Positions 1 through 4,729 of a stretch of 9,943 bases of DNA are shown piece after piece (position 1 is the stretch's first letter; each line of letters opens with the position of its first letter). Below the pieces are notes generated by a model. The model saw only the letters and a program-made list of their open reading frames with translations. It had not been told where the DNA came from and did no database searches. Position numbers and translations under genes: made by a program. The DNA is taken from NCBI GenBank assembly GCA_002371695.1, contig DFGG01000013.1:1-9943 (forward strand), written 5' to 3'. Origin of the DNA: a bacterium UBA3756. Lineage in GTDB: Bacteria > Bacteroidota > Bacteroidia > Bacteroidales > Bacteroidaceae.

Positions 1-39
1 GCTGGCCGTACAGGACTGCCCGTTTGCGTTAAGCGGGTG

Positions 40-47
40 CAAAGGTA
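40..47 (-). promoter_or_regulatory. Leftward Bacteroidetes-type -7 box
   Basis: Read on the minus strand these bases are TACCTTTG, an exact fit to the Bacteroidetes -7 consensus TAnnTTTG. The transcript would start near bases 33-36 and run off the left edge, so its gene is not visible. No TTTG occurs at the usual -33 distance (about bases 66-75). That stretch is occupied by the heptamer array instead. The box match is seen directly; promoter activity is inferred. Confidence 0.55.
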
Positions 48-56
48 CACAATTTA

Positions 57-84
57 AATGATAAATGGCGAATGATAAATGATT
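57..84. repeat. Heptamer tandem array, site 1 (4 units)
   Basis: Four consecutive 7-bp units start at 57, 64, 71 and 78. Units 1 and 3 are identical (AATGATA), unit 4 differs at the last base, and unit 2 is AATGGCG. The result is an 11-bp direct repeat (57-67 and 71-81). The array lies between two divergent promoter boxes and covers the -33 region of the leftward one. The same heptamer type recurs at 723-750 and 9760-9787. Confidence 0.7.
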
Positions 85-119
85 ATTTTTTGGATTTTAA
101 CTATTTTTTGTGCCAAAGG

Positions 120-134
120 CCGCAATATGTGCGG
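120..134. promoter_or_regulatory. Perfect 5-bp dyad, possible operator
   Basis: CCGCA (120-124) and TGCGG (130-134) are perfect inverted repeats around a 5-base centre. The dyad ends 9 bp before the rightward -7 box at 144. It covers the place where a -33 TTTG would be expected and is missing. That position would suit a regulator-binding site, but five-base arms also arise by chance. Confidence 0.3.
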
Positions 135-143
135 GAAAATGAG

Positions 144-151
144 TAATTTTG
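144..151 (+). promoter_or_regulatory. Rightward -7 box for the DUF4199 operon
   Basis: TAATTTTG matches the Bacteroidetes -7 consensus TAnnTTTG. It shares the 11-mer GTAATTTTGCA with the stronger promoter at 4672-4703. Transcription would start near 156-159, giving a leader of roughly 40 bases before the TTG start at 196. No TTTG lies at the usual -33 distance; the nearest upstream one is at 107-110, which is too far away. The promoter may therefore be weak or activator-dependent (inference). Confidence 0.6.
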
Positions 152-195
152 CACCCAAAAAAGAGAAATTGTTAAACAGTAATTCGTAAATAGTC

Positions 196-741
196 TTGAC
201 TCCAGCAGAATACGTACAATTGAAGGCCTTTGCCCGTCAGGACGGTGCTTTATTGGCATTGCTCTGGGCTGCTGCCTTTATGCTATATATAATAGGTGTG
301 TCAAATCAGATGCTTGGTTTGGCAGCTATGTTGCTGATGGTCTATACCCCCTTCTTCGTAGGTGAACGCCTGGGAAAGTTCCGCGACAATGGCCGTGAGG
401 GGCTGATCTCTTTCCGTCGGGGGTATGCCTACACCATCTTTGTATTCTTCTATGGCGGAGTACTCTTTGCTATCGCCCAGTATCTCTACTTTGCCTTTAT
501 GGACAACGGGTTCCTCCTGAGTCAGTTCTCGCGAATGGTGTCGACGGACGAGGCCAGGCAGATGCTGGAACAATATGGTATGACGAAGATGGTGGAAGAG
601 AGTCTGCAGGAGATGGCCAGCATCCGTCCGATAGACTATGCGCTGAACATGCTGACAGTGAACATCTCGCTGGGATTCATTCTCGGCGTGCCCATCAGCT
701 TGGTGATGCAGCGCTCAAAGGTAGTGAATAGTGAACAATGA
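196..741 (+). CDS. DUF4199 family integral membrane protein
   Basis: A 181-residue protein of a Bacteroidetes family with no known activity. It has about four hydrophobic segments (near residues 17-36, 38-56, 78-102 and 150-171). A polar, acidic stretch between the last two (about 113-146) is probably extracytoplasmic or a loop. The start is a TTG codon. An in-frame stop lies just upstream at 187-189, and the next in-frame ATG is residue 29, inside the first membrane segment. The N-terminus obtained from TTG resembles family members as I recall them, so TTG is preferred. The stop overlaps the next gene's ATG as ATGA, implying translational coupling to the glycosyltransferase. A role alongside that enzyme, such as membrane partner or lipid-linked-sugar handling, is inference only. 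The family call rests on remembered homologues. Confidence 0.8.
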   Translation: MTPAEYVQLKAFARQDGALLALLWAAAFMLYIIGVSNQMLGLAAMLLMVYTPFFVGERLGKFRDNGREGLISFRRGYAYTIFVFFYGGVLFAIAQYLYFAFMDNGFLLSQFSRMVSTDEARQMLEQYGMTKMVEESLQEMASIRPIDYALNMLTVNISLGFILGVPISLVMQRSKVVNSEQ

Positions 742-750
742 ATAGTGAAG
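723..750 (+). repeat. Heptamer tandem array, site 2, at a stop/start junction
   Basis: Four consecutive 7-bp units (starts 723, 730, 737, 744) fit A(A/G)TGAAn. They differ only at base 2 (G, G, A, G) and base 7 (T, C, T, G). Unit 3 carries the overlapping ATGA that is both the stop of the DUF4199 gene and the annotated ATG of the glycosyltransferase. Units two apart are read in different frames, so the array encodes Asn-Ser-Glu twice: once at the C-terminus of the first protein and once at the N-terminus of the next. Confidence 0.85.
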
Positions 751-1718
751 ATATGGATATATCAGTCGTTATACCTCTTTATAATGAGGACGAATCAATA
801 CCCGAACTCTACGCCTGGATAGAGCGTGTGATGAAGGAACACCGGCTTTCGTATGAGGTGATCTTCATCAACGACGGCTCCACGGACCGTTCGTGGGAGA
901 TTATTTCAGAACTGAACCGGAAGCACCCCGACATTGTGAAGGGCATCAAGTTCCGTCGTAACTACGGCAAGAGTCCGGCGCTCTACTGCGGTTTTGATCA
1001 GGCACAGGGCGACGTTGTGATTACGATGGATGCCGACTTGCAGGACTCCCCTGACGAGATTCCCGAACTCTTTAGGATGATCAAGGAGGATGGCTACGAC
1101 CTAGTGAGCGGTTATAAGCAGAAACGCTATGACCCATTGTCGAAGACGCTGCCCACCAAACTTTTCAATGCGACGGCTCGCAAGGTGAGCGGTATCAAAA
1201 ACTTGCACGACTTCAACTGCGGTCTGAAGGCCTATCGCAAGGCTGTAGTTAAGAATATCGAGGTGTATGGCGAGATGCATCGCTACATACCGTATCTGGC
1301 TAAGAATGCCGGTTTCGACAAGATAGGCGAGAAGGTGGTGCAGCATCAAGCCCGCAAGTACGGCTCGTCGAAATTCATGGGGCTGAACCGTTTTGTGAAC
1401 GGTTATCTCGACCTGTTGACACTCTGGTTTCTTAGCACCTTCGGCAAGAAGCCTATGCACGTGTTCGGATTTCTAGGCACACTGATGTTCTTCGTCGGAT
1501 TTGTGGCAGCCTTCGTGATAGGCGCCGACAAACTGTGGTGCCTGGCCAACGGCATTCCCCAGCGTCTGGTGACAAACTCACCTTATTTTTATATAGCCCT
1601 GACGATGATGATTATCGGCACCCAACTGTTCCTGACAGGATTCGTGGCCGATTTGGTGAGCCGTTCTTCCCAGGGACGCAATGATTATCAAATAGAAGAA
1701 ACATTAAGTTGCGTATGA
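738..1718 (+). CDS. Polyprenyl-phosphate glycosyltransferase, family 2 (Dpm1/GtrB-like)
   Basis: A 326-residue inverting GT-A enzyme predicted to move a sugar from a nucleotide donor onto a polyprenyl phosphate at the inner face of the cytoplasmic membrane. Visible features are the N-terminal strand (VVIPLYNEDES), DGS at 46-48, the metal-binding DAD at 98-100 within MDADLQD, and the QARKYGSSKF motif at 204-213. Two C-terminal membrane helices (about 241-262 and 283-306) are typical of the GtrB/DPM1-like branch. The domain order is complete. The annotated ATG overlaps the upstream stop inside a heptamer repeat. An in-frame ATG at 753 gives MDISVV, which is closer to where I remember homologues starting and would leave an 11-bp gap. 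The donor sugar and acceptor cannot be read from sequence. A role in glycan or lipid modification of the envelope is inferred. Confidence 0.9.
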   Translation: MNSEDMDISVVIPLYNEDESIPELYAWIERVMKEHRLSYEVIFINDGSTDRSWEIISELNRKHPDIVKGIKFRRNYGKSPALYCGFDQAQGDVVITMDADLQDSPDEIPELFRMIKEDGYDLVSGYKQKRYDPLSKTLPTKLFNATARKVSGIKNLHDFNCGLKAYRKAVVKNIEVYGEMHRYIPYLAKNAGFDKIGEKVVQHQARKYGSSKFMGLNRFVNGYLDLLTLWFLSTFGKKPMHVFGFLGTLMFFVGFVAAFVIGADKLWCLANGIPQRLVTNSPYFYIALTMMIIGTQLFLTGFVADLVSRSSQGRNDYQIEETLSCV

Positions 1719-2287
1719 TGGATAGACATCTTAGAACAGAATCGGATACGAAGCACAGATGGATGGGTGTGGCGGCAATACTATTCATATGTCTCTCGCC
1801 GTTAGCCTATTACTCTTGTTCGAGTATCGACTGCCCTATTGAAAATACGGTCTCAGTGCAATATGAGATTCGCGATAAAGCAGGAAATGCGCTGGCGATC
1901 ACTGACTCTTTGTCTGTTGTTACCACCCGTATCGATAATAATGATATCTTCCTGCAAATGTCGGTGCGTGAAAGCGACAAAATAACCTTCCTTAACAAGT
2001 TGGTCGGCAGGTCGGCTTTTAGTCTTCCTATCAGCTACTCTCATCCAGAAGATGTCCTTTACTTCTGTTTTACGGATAATGACACGACCATAGTCGATAC
2101 AGTGTGGATCAAGAAGGATGATATCCCGCATTTCGAATCCGTTGACTGTTCTGCAGCTTTCTTTCACGAACTGACGAACGTGCGGCATACACACAATGCC
2201 ATTGACTCTCTTGTACTTGTCAATAGATCTGTTAATTATGATTACAAGACCGTTCACTTCTATCTCTATCCGAACACTGACGATTAG
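1715..2287 (+). CDS. DUF6452 family probable lipoprotein
   Basis: A 190-residue Bacteroidales protein of unknown function. I place the start at ATG 1715, which overlaps the glycosyltransferase stop as ATGA; a TTG at 1709 would add two residues. Met17 (base 1763) is a plausible alternative that gives a compact signal peptide, because residues 17-34 are hydrophobic. Cys35 is followed by SSIDCP, the sequence that follows the lipid-modified cysteine in remembered DUF6452 proteins. The lipobox (YYSC) is poor, so lipidation is likely but not certain. The rest looks like a beta-rich exported domain. The next gene begins inside its 3' end. This family commonly travels with DUF6048, as it does here (recollection). 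No enzymatic motif is visible. Confidence 0.75.
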   Translation: MMDRHLRTESDTKHRWMGVAAILFICLSPLAYYSCSSIDCPIENTVSVQYEIRDKAGNALAITDSLSVVTTRIDNNDIFLQMSVRESDKITFLNKLVGRSAFSLPISYSHPEDVLYFCFTDNDTTIVDTVWIKKDDIPHFESVDCSAAFFHELTNVRHTHNAIDSLVLVNRSVNYDYKTVHFYLYPNTDD

Positions 2288-2927
2288 CCTGCTGTTTCTG
2301 GTTTCGGCATCAGCGTCGGCACAGTGGAAGTTCTTCTCCCTACAGAAGGACTCCATCCCTGTGTTCCGTGGCTTTGCCGTATCGTTCGACTTAGTCGGTT
2401 TGGCCCAGATGCATCTCTCCGACAATGGGCAGTACGAGGCAGCCCTCCGCATCAATCTTCACGACGAGTGGTTCCCGATTGTCGAGGCAGGTATCGGCAA
2501 GGCCAACCATACTGACGATCCTGTAACGAGAATTCGCTACGAGACGAAGGCACCATATTTCCGCATCGGTATCGATAAGAACATGCTGCGGAAGAAGCAT
2601 GGACCATACCGTCTGTATGCTGGTCTCCGCTATGCCTTCACATCCTATAAGGTTGACATGATGCGCGACGTTTTTCCCGATCCCGTTTGGGGGTGGGATA
2701 CCAGCTTCGGCATGAAGGACGAGCGTTGCAGCCAGCACTGGCTCGAGTTTGCTCTGGGGGTGGATGCAACAATACTGGGCCCGTTGCATCTGGGATGGAG
2801 CGTCAGGTATCGTCGGCGCATCGCACACAACGACGGTATGTTTGAGCGCACTTGGTATGTGCCTGGATATGGCATCCAGGGAAGTAGCCGTCTGGGTGGT
2901 ACTTTCAATGTCATCGTTGACATCTAA
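2238..2927 (+). CDS. DUF6048 family exported protein, beta-barrel-like
   Basis: A 229-residue protein starting at ATG 2238. This start gives a clear signal peptide: a basic N-terminus, a hydrophobic core around residues 13-22, and cleavage likely after ASA at 28. An upstream ATG (2196) would add 14 residues and weaken the signal peptide. The chosen start overlaps the DUF6452 gene by 50 bases in another frame. Family landmarks recalled from Bacteroides members are PVFRG (41-45), APYFRIG (105-111), YAGLRYAFTSYKVD (127-140), LGWSVR (185-190) and WYVPGYG (206-212). Alternating hydrophobic/polar strands and aromatic residues suggest an outer-membrane or periplasmic beta structure (inference). Function is unknown. 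Pairing with the preceding lipoprotein suggests a shared envelope role. Confidence 0.8.
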   Translation: MITRPFTSISIRTLTISLLFLVSASASAQWKFFSLQKDSIPVFRGFAVSFDLVGLAQMHLSDNGQYEAALRINLHDEWFPIVEAGIGKANHTDDPVTRIRYETKAPYFRIGIDKNMLRKKHGPYRLYAGLRYAFTSYKVDMMRDVFPDPVWGWDTSFGMKDERCSQHWLEFALGVDATILGPLHLGWSVRYRRRIAHNDGMFERTWYVPGYGIQGSSRLGGTFNVIVDI

Positions 2928-2936
2928 TCATCTGTC

Positions 2937-3965
2937 ATGCAGAATCCTAACACCAACAAGAAACTCCTCTGGCAGTTGCCGTTCCTGACGTTATTGATCG
3001 TGGGTACGGTGCTCATCATCCGCCAGCAGCAGTCCATGCCTTACCATCAGGATGAAGGCTTTATCTTTGGCACCAGCTACCATATCACCTACCAGTGTGA
3101 CTCTGATATGCATGAGAGTATCAAGAAGGAATTGATGAAGGTGGACTACTCTTTGTCGCCCTTCAACAAGGAAAGCATTATCACGGCCATCAACGAAAAT
3201 CGGGAAGTGGTGCCCGACAAGATGTTTCTCGAGGTGTTTCAAAAGGCCATGACCATCTCGCGTGAGACCGATGGGGCCTTTGACATCACTGTGGCTCCGC
3301 TGGTGAATGCCTGGGGATTTGGTTTCAAAAATGGACATCAGCCCACACCTCATCAGGTGGACAGCCTGCTGCGTTTGGTCGGATACGAGAAAGTCGCCCT
3401 GAAAAAGGGTAGAGTGGAGAAGCAGAATCCTCAAACGATGCTCGATTGCTCAGCCATCGCAAAAGGCTATGGCGCGGATGTCATCGCTCGTTTTCTGCGT
3501 AGCCGAGACGTGAAGAATTTCATGGTAGAGATTGGTGGGGAGATTGTCACTAGCGGTATCAATGCCAAGCGACTCCCTTGGAAGATTGGGGTTACTAAGC
3601 CCACTGATGACTCACTCTCTACCAGCGGGGAGTTGCAGACGGTGCTCAACGTTACTGACAAGGCTATGGCCACGAGTGGAAACTACCGTAATTTCTACTA
3701 TAAAGGCGGAAAGAAGTTTGCTCACACTATCGACCCGGCGACGGGTTATCCTGTTCAGCATAGTTTGCTGTCTGCTACGGTCTTGGCTAATGATTGTGCC
3801 ACAGCTGATGCCTATGCCACCTCGTTTATGGTGCTGGGTATCGAGAAGGCTAGGAAGGTGCTCGACAGGCATCCCGAACTGATGGCCTATTTCATCTACA
3901 GTGACGATCAAGGGCAGAATGCCGTCTGGTATTCCCCTACGCTGAAAGATAAAGTGGAACAATAA
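2937..3965 (+). CDS. apbE: FAD:protein FMN transferase, membrane-anchored (ApbE)
   Basis: A 342-residue ApbE-family enzyme. It uses FAD and Mg2+ to attach FMN through a phosphoester bond to Ser/Thr in target proteins such as NqrB/NqrC or RnfG/RnfD-type subunits. Residues 10-28 form one N-terminal membrane anchor without a lipobox cysteine, which places the catalytic domain outside the cytoplasmic membrane. Family landmarks are GTSYHITY (45-52), GAFDITVAPLVNAWGFG (113-129), LDCSAIAKGYGAD (169-181), MVEIGGEIVTSG (196-207), HTIDPATGYPV (263-273) and the metal-site DAYAT (291-295). All are present, so it should be active. It follows the DUF6048 gene after 9 bp and precedes the regulator by 9 bp. 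No flavinylation substrate is encoded in the window, so the target must be elsewhere. Confidence 0.95.
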   Translation: MQNPNTNKKLLWQLPFLTLLIVGTVLIIRQQQSMPYHQDEGFIFGTSYHITYQCDSDMHESIKKELMKVDYSLSPFNKESIITAINENREVVPDKMFLEVFQKAMTISRETDGAFDITVAPLVNAWGFGFKNGHQPTPHQVDSLLRLVGYEKVALKKGRVEKQNPQTMLDCSAIAKGYGADVIARFLRSRDVKNFMVEIGGEIVTSGINAKRLPWKIGVTKPTDDSLSTSGELQTVLNVTDKAMATSGNYRNFYYKGGKKFAHTIDPATGYPVQHSLLSATVLANDCATADAYATSFMVLGIEKARKVLDRHPELMAYFIYSDDQGQNAVWYSPTLKDKVEQ

Positions 3966-3974
3966 TCTCCCTCG

Positions 3975-4646
3975 ATGGCAGCACTGCAGATATACGATAA
4001 ACTGCTCCAGTTTCCATTGTTTCAGGGAATGAGCCGTGATGACCTGGAAGTGGTGGCAGGCCACACACGCTTCGGATTCTCCAAGATACCTTCGGGAAGG
4101 ACTGTTGTTGCCGAAGGTGAATACTGTACCCATCTATATTTGCTCACCAACGGCTCTCTTCGGGTCGTGACCCTCTCTGACGACAAGAGCTATTATGTGG
4201 AGGAGTATATGTCGGCTCCCTATATCCTGCAGCCGGAAGTCATCTTCGGCTATTCCCAGCGCTATACCCACACCTTCGTTGTGGAGCAGGGAGCCAACTT
4301 CATCACTATTGATAAGGAAGAGGTGCTCCGCTTGTCGGAAGATTTCCTCGTGTTTCGGCTGAACCTGCTCAACCTCTTTGCCACTCAGACGCAGAAACTC
4401 TCGCGGCAGCTATGGCACTCTGCCTCAACTTCGCTTGCCGATCGCATTGTGAGGTTCTTTGTCATTCATTGTGTCTATCCCGCAGGCCCTAAGATGTTCC
4501 ATATCCTGATGAACCGACTGGCTGTTGAAGTCAACGACAGTCGTCTCGAAGTAAGCAGGGTACTTAATCGGCTGCAGCACGATGGAAAGGTGGTTTTGCA
4601 TCGCGGAAGGGTGGAAATTCCGCAGATAGAGCGCCTGCTGATGTGA
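3975..4646 (+). CDS. Crp/Fnr-family transcriptional regulator
   Basis: A 223-residue regulator with an N-terminal cyclic-nucleotide-binding-like jelly roll (about 14-115), a long dimerisation helix (about 115-145), and a C-terminal winged helix. The recognition region is LAVEVNDSRLEVSRVLNRL (182-200). Only two cysteines occur (51 and 166), so it lacks the cysteine set of oxygen-sensing FNR. The cassette that would contact cAMP phosphate in E. coli CRP is also not recognisable. The effector is unknown. It is the last gene of the first run, 9 bp after apbE. Regulation of its own operon or of redox genes is possible but not shown. The family assignment is firm. Confidence 0.9.
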   Translation: MAALQIYDKLLQFPLFQGMSRDDLEVVAGHTRFGFSKIPSGRTVVAEGEYCTHLYLLTNGSLRVVTLSDDKSYYVEEYMSAPYILQPEVIFGYSQRYTHTFVVEQGANFITIDKEEVLRLSEDFLVFRLNLLNLFATQTQKLSRQLWHSASTSLADRIVRFFVIHCVYPAGPKMFHILMNRLAVEVNDSRLEVSRVLNRLQHDGKVVLHRGRVEIPQIERLLM

Positions 4647-4671
4647 AATAATATAAAATTACAGACCGTTA

Positions 4672-4703
4672 TTTGTTTGGTTCTCACATTTTTTGTAATT
4701 TTG
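4672..4703 (+). promoter_or_regulatory. Promoter of the peptidase/deaminase operon
   Basis: TTTG (4672-4675), then a 20-bp spacer, then TAATTTTG (4696-4703), which matches the Bacteroidetes -33/-7 promoter arrangement well. A second TTTG at 4676-4679 overlaps the -33 area. Transcription is predicted near 4708-4711, about 20 bases before the ATG at 4730. The 83-bp gap after the regulator gene holds nothing else except the hairpin below. Confidence 0.75.
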
Positions 4704-4705
4704 CA

Positions 4706-4727
4706 TGCTAAATACGTTAGTATAGCA
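4706..4727 (+). promoter_or_regulatory. Leader hairpin just before the M3 peptidase start
   Basis: TGCT (4706-4709) pairs with AGCA (4724-4727), and ATAC (4712-4715) pairs with GTAT (4720-4723) around a GTTA loop. This makes an 8-bp stem with a two-base AA bulge. It ends 2 bases before the ATG and spans the predicted transcription start. It could be an operator or, if wholly transcribed, an RNA structure masking the start. There is no T-tract, so it is not a terminator. Confidence 0.4.
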
Positions 4728-4729
4728 TT

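Noticed and set aside
19..37. Hairpin CCCGTTT/AAGCGGG as a rightward terminator
   Set aside because: One pair is a G-T wobble and no T-tract follows. It more likely belongs to the start of a leftward transcript.
1853..2455. Minus-strand open frame of 200 codons across the DUF6452/DUF6048 genes
   Set aside because: It overlaps two plausible exported-protein genes on the other strand. It lacks a signal peptide or any recognisable motif of its own.
4663..4695. Possible terminator after the Crp/Fnr gene (AGACC pairing with GGTTCT, followed by a T-run)
   Set aside because: The stem is only five pairs with a bulge and an 11-base AT-rich loop. The T-run is separated from the stem and forms part of the promoter spacer.
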